Shown here: positions 6,576-13,418 of the stretch, piece by piece
How the letters are laid out: every line of letters begins with the position of its first letter
How positions within the stretch are numbered: the first letter of the stretch is position 1
NCBI GenBank assembly: GCA_021828425.1
Contig: JAKARN010000008.1
Location: 1 to 15,995, forward strand
DNA: 15,995 bases
Reading direction: 5' to 3'
DNA from: Pseudomonadota bacterium
GTDB lineage: Bacteria > Pseudomonadota > Gammaproteobacteria > JAKAQQ01
The notes under the pieces: generated by a model
What the model was told of the DNA's origin: nothing
Database searches by the model: none
What the model saw: the letters and a program-made list of their open reading frames with translations, nothing else
Position numbers and translations under genes: made by a program

Positions 6576-6844
6576 TCAGCGGTAGACGTCCTTGCGGTGT
6601 CCGGTCTGGACCACCAGGACGATGAGTGCTGCATCCCGGATTTCGCGCATCAACCAGTCGTGCCGACCCGGTAGCGCCACAGACTCACGAAGGCCGGCCC
6701 CTTGAGGGCCTTGCCCTGGCTGCGCGGATCGGTGAGCGGCGCGATCCGCTCGTCCATGGAATCGATGAGGCGCCGGCTGGCTTGGCGATCGAGCTTGCGC
6801 AACTGCTTGAGCGCAGTCCCGGTGTAGCTAATCGTCCAGGCCAA
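6576..6844 (-). pseudogene. relE: RelE family toxin, frameshifted
   Basis: The frame opens at TTG 6842-6844, overlapping the antitoxin stop region, and reads AWTISYTGTALKQLRKLDRQASRRLIDSMDERIAPLTDPRSQGKALKGPAFVSLWRYRVG, a typical RelE/ParE N-terminal three quarters. It then ends prematurely (TTG, stop). Shifting frame at 6660-6661 gives DWLMREIRDAALIVLVVQTGHRKDVYR and a TGA at 6576-6578, the conserved RelE C-terminus that carries the toxin's functional His-Arg-Lys..Tyr residues. The defect is a loss of one base (or gain of two); the restored protein would have 88-89 residues. In the intact family this is an mRNA interferase acting at the ribosome. The truncated product lacks the active-site tail and is probably inactive. 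Confidence 0.82.
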
Positions 6845-7055
6845 GCTCGGCCCTCACCTGCTCGGCTGTGTAGAGCTTCTCCCGCCCGGAGTGCACCCGC
6901 TCGAGGGTCGCGGCGGCAAGATAGGCTTCCTCAAGCTCATCAAGACCGCCCATAATGAGCTCGCGCAGGTAATAGGCCTTGGTCCGCCCGGTGCGGGCGG
7001 CCAGTTGATCGAGCCGCCGCTCGGTCTTCTCGTCCAAGCGAATCGAGGTGGCCAT
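6828..7055 (-). CDS. RelB/DinJ-type ribbon-helix-helix antitoxin
   Basis: The 75-residue protein begins with an RHH DNA-binding unit (ATSIRLDEKTERRLDQLAARTGRTKAYYLRELIMGGLDELEEAYLAA, residues 2-48) and ends with a toxin-binding tail (LERVHSGREKLYTAEQVRAELGLDD). This is the usual antitoxin partner of RelE-type toxins. It is encoded immediately upstream of relE, with the relE TTG inside its last codons, so the two are translationally coupled. The ATG at 7053-7055 has GGAG 8 bases upstream. A dyad at 7071-7090 is a plausible autoregulatory operator. The antitoxin is intact although the toxin is frameshifted. Confidence 0.88.
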   Translation of the reverse strand: MATSIRLDEKTERRLDQLAARTGRTKAYYLRELIMGGLDELEEAYLAAATLERVHSGREKLYTAEQVRAELGLDD

Positions 7056-7070
7056 GGATCACTCCAAGGA

Positions 7071-7090
7071 ATACGTGCATTCACGTGTAT
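7071..7090 (-). promoter_or_regulatory. dyad upstream of the RelB-type antitoxin (putative operator)
   Basis: The sequence ATACGTGCATTCACGTGTAT contains perfect inverted arms ACGTG and CACGT separated by CATT, centred about 24 bases upstream of the antitoxin ATG. Position and symmetry fit an RHH-family autorepression site. No strong -10 and -35 pair could be fixed. Confidence 0.45.
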
Positions 7091-7139
7091 CACAAGAGCG
7101 CTTGGGTCGATCACCGGCTCGTGGTCCCAGCCAGGGCGC

Positions 7140-7541
7140 TCAAGCATCCGGCGGAGACGATTCCCACCGGTTGGCTCCGTGGGGAAAGTCCGGCAACTGG
7201 GGCGGGACAACGCAGAAGCGCTGCCCGGTCGGCGACTCCATCACCACCCAGTGCCGGATGCGCTGGACCACCTGCGCGCCAAGGCGGACGAGGCGGGCCA
7301 CCTCGGCTTCCCGGTCATCGGTTTCGATGTCGATGTGCACCCGGCTCGGATGCTCGACCCGCTGGACTTCACACCGGATCGAGCCGGGAGGGGTCTTGAG
7401 GGCCCGGTAGCGGGCCGTGTTCCCGCTGTTTTCGAGGTCGATGGGCCGGCCGAGCGCAGCGCTCCAGAAGTTTGCGGCCTCATCCAGGCTCGGGCCTTCC
7501 CCGCAATCGATGATGATCGAACAAAGACGACTGTGGTGCAT
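7140..7541 (-). CDS. VOC (glyoxalase/bleomycin-resistance fold) family protein
   Basis: The 133-residue product has the paired beta-alpha-beta-beta-beta pattern of the vicinal oxygen chelate fold: SRLCSIIIDCGEGPSLDEAANFWSAALGRPI, RYRALKTPPGSIRCEVQRVEHPSRVHIDIETDDREAEVARLVRLGAQVV, WVVMESPTGQRFCVVPPQLPDF. The HIDIETDD strand and MESPTGQRFCVV end are characteristic of small single-domain VOC proteins of uncertain substrate. The ATG at 7539-7541 is preceded by GGAGACCCG, a usable ribosome binding site. It seems monocistronic, about 230 bases downstream of the broken surface-protein gene and about 50 bases upstream of the RelB operator. The specific reaction cannot be inferred. Confidence 0.85.
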   Translation of the reverse strand: MHHSRLCSIIIDCGEGPSLDEAANFWSAALGRPIDLENSGNTARYRALKTPPGSIRCEVQRVEHPSRVHIDIETDDREAEVARLVRLGAQVVQRIRHWVVMESPTGQRFCVVPPQLPDFPHGANRWESSPPDA

Positions 7542-7769
7542 CGGGTCTCCGGTCGGGGTGGGGGTCCAGCTTCAACCGGGAAGAGGTCGCTGTCAAGGGC
7601 GGTTTCCCACCGATTCCCCCTTGGGCAGTTTGGGGTGGAGCGGGTGAGTCAGTCTCCGGGAGAGGACCGGCTGAGGGGAGAGGATGTTGCAGGTGAAGAA
7701 GCGCGGGATCTTGCGTCGCTGTTGCATACCTTGGAGCGTCATCGCCCCAAGATGCCTCCGGCCCGGGAT

Positions 7770-8513
7770 CTAGCCTCGGGGAGCCCCGATGCGCCTCCGC
7801 CGGGTCCAGCCCAGGAGACCCCAAAACCCAAGCAGGATCCCCAGCGCCAGGGGGGATAACCCGCCCCCACCACCGCTCGCTGGGGGCGGTGCAGTCACGG
7901 TCACCGCCACCGTTTCCGTCACCGTATCCCCAAAGGCATCCCTCGCCGTGACCGTCAGATTGGAGGTCCCCGCCTGGCTCCCCGTGACCAGCTTGAGCGT
8001 GCAGCTCAAGTTGGCCTCCGTTGTCCCGCAGGGAGCAGACAGTACCACCCCCGAGGCCGGAAGCACCGCCAGATTGCTGCTGGCCAAAGTCAGCGTGAAG
8101 GGCGCCGTCCCGGTCAGCGCGAAAGACTCCGTCGTGCTCGCCTTCTCGTCCAGGGTCGCGTCCGCCAGCCCGAAAAGCAGCGGGTGGAGGGTGAAGAGAA
8201 CCGTTGCCGTGTTGCTCACCGGATCCGTCGGACTGTCGGCGGCTGCACACTCGACAGGCGCCTGGCCCTGCCAGGTGAAGACATCCGGTCCGCTGTAGGT
8301 GGCCGAGGAAGGCGTGTAGGTATAGGCCCCGGTCGCGGCCGTGAAAACCACGCTGCCCCGGACCGGTGACTGGACGAGGGCATCGGTGGTCGCACAGTTC
8401 GTCCCGTTGCCGAGCGCCGGAACCGATGAGGTGATCTGGGAACCCACACTGCCCGAAGCACGGCTGTTGCCCGCAATCAGCGCCCCCGGACCCACCGCGA
8501 CACCAATGGGGTT
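7770..8513 (-). pseudogene. C-terminal half of a secreted YVTN/Ig-like surface protein split by IS630
   Basis: This half begins at the IS junction with NPIGVAVGPGALIAGN, the end of a YVTN propeller repeat. It continues with a beta-sandwich region (VRGSVVFTAATGAYTYTPSSATYSGPDVFTWQGQAP), then an Ig-like domain (ADATLDEKASTTESFALTGTAPFTLTLASSNLAVLPASG) and LTVTARDAFGDTVTETVAVTVTAPPPA. It ends with a sorting-type tail: Gly-rich SGGGGG, hydrophobic LSPLALGILLGFWGLLGW and the Arg cluster TRRRR. Such tripartite tails (GlyGly-CTERM-like) mark proteins processed by a membrane sortase-like protease. The frame continues leftward into IS630 DNA only as an artefact. Joined to the half at 9625-10068 without the IS and one TA it restores a 395-residue gene. 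Confidence 0.85.
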
Positions 8514-8515
8514 TA
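8514..8515. repeat. TA target-site duplication, left copy
   Basis: TA directly precedes the left terminal inverted repeat, and a second TA follows the right one at 9625-9626. IS630/Tc1-mariner elements insert at and duplicate TA. Confidence 0.85.
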
Positions 8516-8543
8516 CTGACCGTCTCATAAGTAATGCAATTAT
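8516..8543 (+). repeat. IS630 left terminal inverted repeat
   Basis: It begins CTGACCGTCTCATAAGTAAT and pairs with the reverse complement of 9597-9624, with mismatches at four positions. The transposase stop codon lies at its inner edge. Confidence 0.88.
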
Positions 8544-9567
8544 CAATGCAAAAAGGGGGGCAGATCGGACTGGCTGACACAGCCACGCAGCACACGTTGC
8601 GAGGCGCAGGCTTTTCGCAAGCTCGCGAGCAGGTCGCAGCCCAGCTCCGGGATGTTGTCCGGCCGACCGTTGGCCAGCGGATGCTTGGCCGCATGCCAAA
8701 GGGCCTCGATGGGATTGAGTTCCGGTGCATAGGCCGGGAGGCTCTCCAGATGCAGTCGGGGATACTTACCACAGAAGTCATGCAGTCCCTTGCGGCCGTG
8801 GATCGACGCCCCATCCCAGATCAGCACGACATGCCCCCGCAGATGCTTGAGCAGGTACCAGAGGAAGTCCTCTACCTCGTCGGTGGCGATGTTCTTGGCG
8901 TGGAGCCTGAAGTAGAACCCCAGTCGCTTGCGCCTGGGGCTGATCGTCAGGCCACCGATCACCGAGATGCGGGCGTGGTTGTAGCGGTAACCGATCACCG
9001 GGGTCTGGCCCACCGGTGCCCAGGTGCGCCGGACAGTGGGGGTCAGCATGAAGCCGGATTCGTCGGCGAAGACGATATGCGCACCCAGCCGCGCAGCGTT
9101 TTTTTTACTCTCGGCCAATCCTTGCGCTTCCATTCATCGATGCGGGCCTCATCCCGTTCCAGCGCTTGGCGCTCGGGCTTCTGGCAACTGAAGCCGAAAT
9201 CATGCAGCAGGCGGGCCACGTGACTGCGATGGTAGCGAACCTTGCAGCACTGCTGAATGACTTCGGCCACCCGGCTGGTGGTCCACAGCTCAGTGGCGAA
9301 GCCGCTGGCCATCGCCCCCTTTATCAACCGCTTGATGATGCGTTGGCGTTGCGCGTCGTTCAGGGTCGGCGGCCGCCCCGGCGTCGGACGAACCTTCAAC
9401 GCCTGGCTGCCCCCTTGCGTGCGTGCATCGCGCCAACGCATCACGGAACTGGGTGCCGAATCGGTCATGCGCCCCACTTCAGCCAGCGAGTAACCTTGAT
9501 CCAGCAAGCGCAGCGCCTGACGGCGCCGCGCCTCGATCACCTCTGCAGATCCAGCCGGTCTGGCCAT
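8543..9567 (-). CDS. IS630-family transposase, made by -1 frameshifting at A8
   Basis: The first frame (9567 to 9043) encodes the N-terminal helix-turn-helix region: RRRQALRLLDQGYSLAEVGRMTDSAPSSVMRWRDA, GRPPTLND, then WTTSRVAEVIQQCCKVRYHRSHVARLLHDFGFS and ERDEARIDEWKRKDWPRVKK. The second frame (open from 9133 to 8543) supplies the DDE core: HIVFADESGFML (first Asp), HVVLIWDGASIH (second Asp) and PELNPIEALWHAAK (Glu). The frames overlap at eight A residues (plus strand T 9099-9106). In the zero frame the slippery heptamer is A-AAA-AAA, so a -1 shift yields RVKKNAARLGAHIVFADE and a 341-residue protein, the normal IS630 length. ATG is at 9565-9567. A simple indel in the A run cannot be excluded. 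Confidence 0.9.
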
Positions 9568-9596
9568 GCCTGTGCGCCTTCAAGGAACAGACGGCT

Positions 9597-9624
9597 ATTA
9601 TTGCATTATTTACGAGACGGTCAA
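9597..9624 (-). repeat. IS630 right terminal inverted repeat
   Basis: Read on the minus strand it begins TTGACCGTCTCGTAAATAAT and matches the left repeat at 24 of 28 positions. The TA target duplication follows at 9625-9626. Confidence 0.88.
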
Positions 9625-10068
9625 TAAGCCAACGGTCACCGTCGAGACCACCGTGTCGGTGGCCGCATCGATCACCGAAACGGTATTGCCGCCACCGTTT
9701 GCGACATAGACCCGGCTGCCATCCGGACTCACCGCGACGCCATAGGGAACTGCGCCAACATTCACCGTCGCCACCACCGTGCCGGTGGCCGCATCGATCA
9801 CCGAAACGGTGTTGCTGCCAAAGTAGTTTGTGACATAGGCCCGGCTGCCATCCGGACTCACCGCGACGATAAAGGGGTCTGTGCCAACGGGCACCGTCGA
9901 GTCCACCGCGTCGGTGGCCGCATCGATCACTGAAACGGTTTTGCTGTTTTGGTTGGCAACATAGACTTGGGGGGCGGCCCCGGCAGCGCGGACCATCACG
10001 CCCGACAGCAACAGTAACACCACAGCAGGCAAAAGCCCCTGATACAGGGAGAATAGGGGAAGTTTCAT
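9610..10068 (-). pseudogene. N-terminal half of the secreted YVTN beta-propeller protein, truncated by IS630
   Basis: The ATG at 10066-10068 has a strong GGAGGAG 7 bases upstream; a GTG further out (10092) is less likely. The product starts with a signal peptide (MKLPLFSLYQGLLPAVVLLLLSGVMVRAAGAA) and then three YVTN repeats: QVYVANQNSKTVSVIDAATDAV, RAYVTNYFGSNTVSVIDAATGTV, RVYVANGGGNTVSVIDAATDTV, each linked by VAVSPDGS segments. Native sequence ends at TVTVG. The final LLTVS is read from IS DNA, with TAA at 9610-9612. The gene was transcribed divergently from mpl. A truncated exported fragment could still be made but lacks the Ig-like domain and the C-terminal anchor, so surface display is lost. 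Confidence 0.87.
9643..9990 (-). repeat. tandem YVTN-coding repeats, period 126 and 129 bp
   Basis: The core GGTGGCCGCATCGATCAC recurs at 9658, 9784 and (with one late change) 9913, spacings of 126 and 129 bases, i.e. 42 and 43 codons. The repeats remain very similar at the DNA level, pointing to recent duplication or gene conversion within the propeller. Confidence 0.8.
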
Positions 10069-10228
10069 GATGCTGCTCCTCCGTTGATCCACCGGCTTGC
10101 GGTATAAAGACTGGTTTTTCCCAAGCTTGACCTTAACCTATAGCACCTTCCAGATCAGGGCGTCAAATGGCTGCCTTACCGGCGGTTTTTCCCCGGCAGG
10201 AGCCGGCGGGACGGAGTCCCCCCGGGCT

Positions 10229-10234
10229 TATAAT
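10229..10234 (+). promoter_or_regulatory. candidate -10 element for mpl
   Basis: A perfect TATAAT lies 25 bases upstream of the mpl ATG. No convincing -35 hexamer is found 16-18 bases further upstream, so the promoter may need an activator or be weak. Confidence 0.4.
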
Positions 10235-10258
10235 CACGTTTGGCCGGTGGGGAATCCC

Positions 10259-11629
10259 ATGCGCATCCACATTCTCGGAATCTGCGGCACCTTCATGGCG
10301 GGAGTGGCGCAGTTGGCCGTGGCTCTCGGCCATGAGGTCTCCGGATCCGATCGCCAGTACGTTCCACCCATGAGTGGGCAACTCGAGCGGGCGGGGGTGC
10401 GGCTGTGTCCTCCCGGGTATCGGCCCGAGAATCTCGATCCCGCGCCGGATCTCGTCCTGGTCGGCAATGCGCTCGTTCGGGGCAATCCCGAACTCGAGGC
10501 CGTCCTGGACCGTCGCCTGCCTTATGACTCGGGTCCGGCGTGGCTGGCCCAGACCGTGCTGCGTTCGCATCGCGTCATCGCCGTGGCCGGGACGCACGGC
10601 AAGACCACGACGAGTGCGCTCATCGCCTACCTCCTGGACCAGGCGGGAGCCGATCCGGGCTTTCTCATCGGTGGGGTGCCCTCGGATTTCCCGGTCTCGG
10701 CCCGGCTCGGATGCGGTCGCTGGTTCGTGATCGAGGGCGATGAGTACGACACCGCCTTCTTCGACAAGCGGCCCAAGTTCCTCCACTACCGGCCCTGGAT
10801 CACGGTGCTCAACAACCTGGAGTTCGATCATGCCGACCTCTATCCGGATCTGGAAAGCCTGGAGGCGGTTTTCCACGAGCTCGTCCGCAGTCTTCCCGGA
10901 GCCGGCCACCTCATCGTGAATGGGGCGGATCCGGCACTGGCGCGGGTGCTCGCCCGCGGGGGTTCGACACCGGTCACGCGGTGCCTCGCAGGTCCCGGGG
11001 CCTGGCGGGTCGAGGCGCTGGATGGGGGGGCTCGAAGCTTCCGGGTGATGCATCCGGACGGGGCGCTGGGTCCCGTTCACTGGAACCTTCGCGGAAGCCA
11101 TAATCTCGCCAATGCCGTCTCCGCCCTGGCTGCGGCCGGGGCGGCGGGCATCGATCCCGACCGGCTGACCCCGGCCCTCGAGCATTTCCGGGGAGTCAAG
11201 CGAAGGCTCGAGGTCGTGGCCGAAGGGGGCGGGATCCGGATCTACGACGACTTCGCCCATCATCCGACCGCCATTGCCGCCACGCTCGGGACCCTCCGTG
11301 CGGAGTCGGCGTCCGGTCGCCTCATCGCCGTGTTCGAGCCCCGCTCGAACAGCATGAAGCGGGGCGTGTACGGGGCTACCCTGGCGGCCGCTTTCGGACC
11401 GGCGGATGTTCTTTATGCCTACGATCCGGGGCTCGAGTGGAAGGTCGGTGACGTGCTGGGACCTGCGGCCCGGATCTTCCATGAGCCCAGGGAGATTCTC
11501 GGGGCACTCCGGGACGAGATCCGCCCGAAAGACCAGGTCGTGTTCCTGAGCAACGGAGATTTCGCGGGAACCCGGGAAAAGCTCTTCTCCGCACTCCGGG
11601 CGTTCCTGGCCGGCCGTCCCCCACCCTGA
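10259..11629 (+). CDS. mpl: UDP-N-acetylmuramate:L-alanyl-gamma-D-glutamyl-meso-diaminopimelate ligase
   Basis: Mpl recycles murein by joining the tripeptide L-Ala-gamma-D-Glu-meso-Dap to UDP-MurNAc using ATP in the cytoplasm. The 456-residue product has all three Mur-ligase domains. The N-terminal one starts MRIHILGICGTFMAGVAQLAVALGHEVSGSD. The ATPase domain has the P-loop GTHGKTTT at residues 111-118 and the Mpl-typical IEGDEYDTAFFDKRPKFLHYRP and LNNLEFDHADLYPDL. The C-terminal one has SHNLANAVSALAAA, FRGVKRRLEV and IYDDFAHHPTAIAATL. The ATG at 10259 has GGGGA 6 bases upstream. The frame is open further upstream to 10097 but that part lacks homology and a start signal. The length is normal and the gene appears monocistronic. 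Confidence 0.96.
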   Translation: MRIHILGICGTFMAGVAQLAVALGHEVSGSDRQYVPPMSGQLERAGVRLCPPGYRPENLDPAPDLVLVGNALVRGNPELEAVLDRRLPYDSGPAWLAQTVLRSHRVIAVAGTHGKTTTSALIAYLLDQAGADPGFLIGGVPSDFPVSARLGCGRWFVIEGDEYDTAFFDKRPKFLHYRPWITVLNNLEFDHADLYPDLESLEAVFHELVRSLPGAGHLIVNGADPALARVLARGGSTPVTRCLAGPGAWRVEALDGGARSFRVMHPDGALGPVHWNLRGSHNLANAVSALAAAGAAGIDPDRLTPALEHFRGVKRRLEVVAEGGGIRIYDDFAHHPTAIAATLGTLRAESASGRLIAVFEPRSNSMKRGVYGATLAAAFGPADVLYAYDPGLEWKVGDVLGPAARIFHEPREILGALRDEIRPKDQVVFLSNGDFAGTREKLFSALRAFLAGRPPP

Positions 11630-11738
11630 CCCGATCCATTTCCCGCTTCCGCTGTCGCTGACTGGTTTTTTCTCCCGCCGGATACGACCTTGCCTTTGTG
11701 GTTGGCCTTGCTCATTGGGCTCATCCGATTGCCGTCGC

Positions 11739-11764
11739 AAATGAAAGCATATATGCTATCATTT
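11739..11764 (+). promoter_or_regulatory. 26-bp palindrome and promoter of the PIN/RHH module
   Basis: Arms AAATGA-A-AGCATA and TATGCT-A-TCATTT form a near-perfect palindrome (one central-arm mismatch pair) with the 12-bp perfect core AGCATATATGCT. A sigma70-like promoter overlaps it: -35 TTGCCG at 11729-11734, spacer 17, -10 TATGCT at 11752-11757. Transcription would start about 5 bases before the toxin GTG. The geometry predicts direct repression by the RHH antitoxin. Confidence 0.6.
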
Positions 11765-11769
11765 GATCC

Positions 11770-12189
11770 GTGATCAAACTGGTCATTGATACCAATGTTT
11801 TCGTGGCTGCCATGCGGGCGGAAGGTGGTGCCTCCCGAGAGGTGCTACGGCGTGTCCTGCAAGGCCGCTATACCCCCTTGCTTGGGAACGCCTTGTGGCT
11901 GGAATACGAGGATGTGCTGGGCCGCCCGATCTGGACTCCGGCGACCACCGATGACGAACGCCGGGCGATCATGGCGGCCCTCGCCAGCAAGGGAAAGTGG
12001 GTCTCCATCTATTACGGATGGAGACCCAACCTGCCGGACGAGGGGGACAACCATCTGGTCGAGCTGGCAGTGGCGGGCGGTGCGGCCGCCATCGTCACAC
12101 ATAACGTGGCGGATTTGCGTGAGGGAGGGATGGCCTGGCCAGAACTGCGCATCTTGACGCCACCGGAATGTTGGGAGGTGTTCTCATGA
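11770..12189 (+). CDS. PIN-domain ribonuclease toxin (PIN family TA toxin)
   Basis: The 139-residue product has the PIN fold of VapC-like ribonucleases: KLVIDTNVFVAAMR (Asp7) at the start, NALWLEYEDVLGRP (Glu45), LPDEGDNHLVELAVAGGA (Asp90, Asp93) and IVTHNVADL (Asp115) near the end. These acidic residues would bind the catalytic metal. It belongs to the subgroup annotated as a putative TA toxin component (COG1569 style) rather than short VapC. It starts at GTG 11770 with no Shine-Dalgarno; the predicted transcription start is only about 5 bases upstream, so translation may be nearly leaderless. Its TGA overlaps the antitoxin ATG. The toxin-first order is unusual among TA modules but common in this subgroup. 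Confidence 0.88.
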   Translation: MIKLVIDTNVFVAAMRAEGGASREVLRRVLQGRYTPLLGNALWLEYEDVLGRPIWTPATTDDERRAIMAALASKGKWVSIYYGWRPNLPDEGDNHLVELAVAGGAAAIVTHNVADLREGGMAWPELRILTPPECWEVFS

Positions 12190-12407
12190 GCACATTAACG
12201 ATACGCATGCCGGCCGACAAGGCGGAACGGCTGAAGGCGCTGGCCCGCAGGAGAGGGGTCAGCATGAACAAGCTTTTCGAAGAATGGGCGGCCCAGGCGC
12301 TCGCCGAATCAGACGTGGAGTGCCGCTTTCGCGCCCTGGCTGTGAAAGGGGACTCGCAGACGGCATTGCAGGTGCTCGAGCGGCTGGATGCTGAAGCCGG
12401 TCGGTGA
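12186..12407 (+). CDS. ribbon-helix-helix (CopG/Arc-type) antitoxin of the PIN toxin
   Basis: The 73-residue protein begins with an RHH unit (STLTIRMPADKAERLKALARRRGVSMNKLFEEWAAQALAES, residues 2-42) and ends with a tail (DVECRFRALAVKGDSQTALQVLERLDAEAGR) likely to contact the toxin. The ATG at 12186 has GGGAGGTG 6-7 bases upstream and overlaps the toxin stop (ATGA); an in-frame upstream start at 12168 is less likely. It probably neutralises the PIN toxin and, with it, represses the palindromic promoter at 11739-11764. The strong ribosome binding site here, against none for the toxin, would favour antitoxin excess. Confidence 0.85.
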   Translation: MSTLTIRMPADKAERLKALARRRGVSMNKLFEEWAAQALAESDVECRFRALAVKGDSQTALQVLERLDAEAGR

Positions 12408-12463
12408 CCTGAGGAGATGGCCGGCCACCCCTTCCCTGATTCCTCCGGTGACCCCCGTTTCCG

Positions 12464-13345
12464 ATGTCCCTGATTGAGTTGTTTTTCCCCCCGCAGGCGA
12501 TCTGGCCCTGGTGGATGGCCGTGCTCACCCTCCTCGTCGGGTGGTGGTACCAGCGGGGGGTCCGGACGCTCGAGTCGCACGTCCGTCCGGTTTCCAAAGC
12601 CCGCCGGTTCTGGACCCGGGCCGGGATCCTCATTGCGTTCCTGGCCGTGATCCCCCCGATCGACTCGGTGGCCGGGTCCCTCTACGTCGTGCACATGCTC
12701 CAGCATTTCCTGCTCGAGATGGTGGCGCCCTTCTGTCTTGCGCTCGGTGCCCCGCTCGCTCCCCTGATTGCGGGGTTTCCCCGGACCCTCCGTCACCGAC
12801 TCCTCGTGCCGCTCACCCGCTTCCGTCCCCTCCAGAGGCTCTACCGGATCTGGATCCATCCCCTGGGAGCGGCCCTGATGTTTGCCGGCGTCTGCGGTTT
12901 CTGGCTGCTGCCGGGCCCGTTCACCGCCACCGTCCGTTCCGGGACCATCGATGACCTCTGCCACGCCACCCTGCTCTTGGTTGGACTGTTCTTCTGGTGG
13001 ATGGTGCTGGATCCGAGGACCCGCCGGCCGCGCGACTACCTGGTCCATTTCGTCGTCCTCATGGCGCTCATGAATTTCTTCATCCTGATTGCGGCCTACA
13101 TCACGATGACACCCCACAATCTCTATCCGGTCTACGACCTGACGAGCCGCGCCTGGGGTCTGCCGGAGCAGGTCGATCAGCAGTGGGGCGGACTTCTACT
13201 CTGGATCCCGGGATCGCTGATCCACGTGCTCGGCGCACTCATCATCTTTCACCGCTGGATCCAGGACGATGCCCGGCGCCGGTCGGACCCGGTGCGAAGG
13301 CCGGGTGTTCCCCCGGATTCCCGGATCACCCGGGCCTTTCCCTGA
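12464..13345 (+). CDS. ctaG: CtaG family cytochrome c oxidase assembly protein (Caa3_CtaG)
   Basis: The 293-residue integral membrane protein has about seven hydrophobic segments and the conserved features of the caa3-type CtaG family. These are VVHMLQHFLLEMVAPFCLALGAPLAPL (His77, His81), IHPLGAALMFAGVCGFWLLPGPF, DDLCHATLLLVGLFFWWMVLDP (His167) and VDQQWGGLLLWIPGSLIHVLGALIIF near the C-terminus. The family is linked to copper delivery or assembly of heme-copper oxidases in the cytoplasmic membrane; the histidines are candidate copper ligands. The start ATG at 12464 lacks a clear Shine-Dalgarno. It lies 56 bases after the antitoxin gene, but the functions are unrelated. No oxidase subunit genes are nearby. 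It is unrelated to the Cox11-type CtaG. Confidence 0.9.
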   Translation: MSLIELFFPPQAIWPWWMAVLTLLVGWWYQRGVRTLESHVRPVSKARRFWTRAGILIAFLAVIPPIDSVAGSLYVVHMLQHFLLEMVAPFCLALGAPLAPLIAGFPRTLRHRLLVPLTRFRPLQRLYRIWIHPLGAALMFAGVCGFWLLPGPFTATVRSGTIDDLCHATLLLVGLFFWWMVLDPRTRRPRDYLVHFVVLMALMNFFILIAAYITMTPHNLYPVYDLTSRAWGLPEQVDQQWGGLLLWIPGSLIHVLGALIIFHRWIQDDARRRSDPVRRPGVPPDSRITRAFP

Positions 13346-13361
13346 AGGGATCGGGCCGGTG

Positions 13362-13410
13362 CCGGTGTACTCCTGGCATCACCGGAAGTCCGGGTCTCGG
13401 GGAAACCCGG
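13362..13410. terminator. possible bidirectional terminator between converging genes
   Basis: Between the 3' ends of ctaG and the UPF0235 gene lie two inverted repeats: CCGGTG (13362-13367) with CACCGG (13380-13385), and CCGGGT (13390-13395) with ACCCGG (13405-13410). No T tract follows on either strand, so intrinsic termination is only a suggestion. Confidence 0.25.
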
Positions 13411-13418
13411 GGTGAGAC

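Larger units (their letters stand above)
8516..9624 (-). mobile_element. IS630-family insertion sequence, complete (1109 bp)
   Basis: The element is bounded by terminal inverted repeats of about 28 bp (8516-8543 and 9597-9624) that match at 24 of 28 positions, sharing TGACCGTCTC and TAATGCAAT. TA flanks both ends. It contains one transposase gene on the minus strand, read through a frameshift. It has inserted in a YVTN propeller repeat of the surface-protein gene. Ends, target duplication and transposase all look intact, so the insertion is probably recent. Confidence 0.93.

Noticed and set aside
6891..7859. 322-codon plus-strand frame over the RelB, VOC and intergenic region
   Set aside because: It lies antisense to two recognised genes and shows no family pattern.
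7480..8814. 444-codon minus-strand frame across the surface-protein C-terminus and IS630
   Set aside because: It is out of frame with both the recognised Ig-like region and the transposase, and is Gly/Arg/Asp-rich with no motif.
9643..9990. Regular repeats that could suggest a CRISPR-like array
   Set aside because: The periods of 126/129 bp are multiples of three and encode YVTN propeller repeats in frame; there are no short repeats with unique spacers.
10163..11740. 525-codon open frame on the minus strand opposite mpl
   Set aside because: It is antisense to a confidently identified mpl; long antisense frames are expected in GC-rich DNA, and the peptide is low-complexity Arg/Gly/Pro/Glu without motifs.
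12095..13117. 340-codon minus-strand frame opposite ctaG
   Set aside because: It is the mirror of a real membrane-protein gene; the Glu/Gly/Arg/Pro-rich translation has no domain signature.
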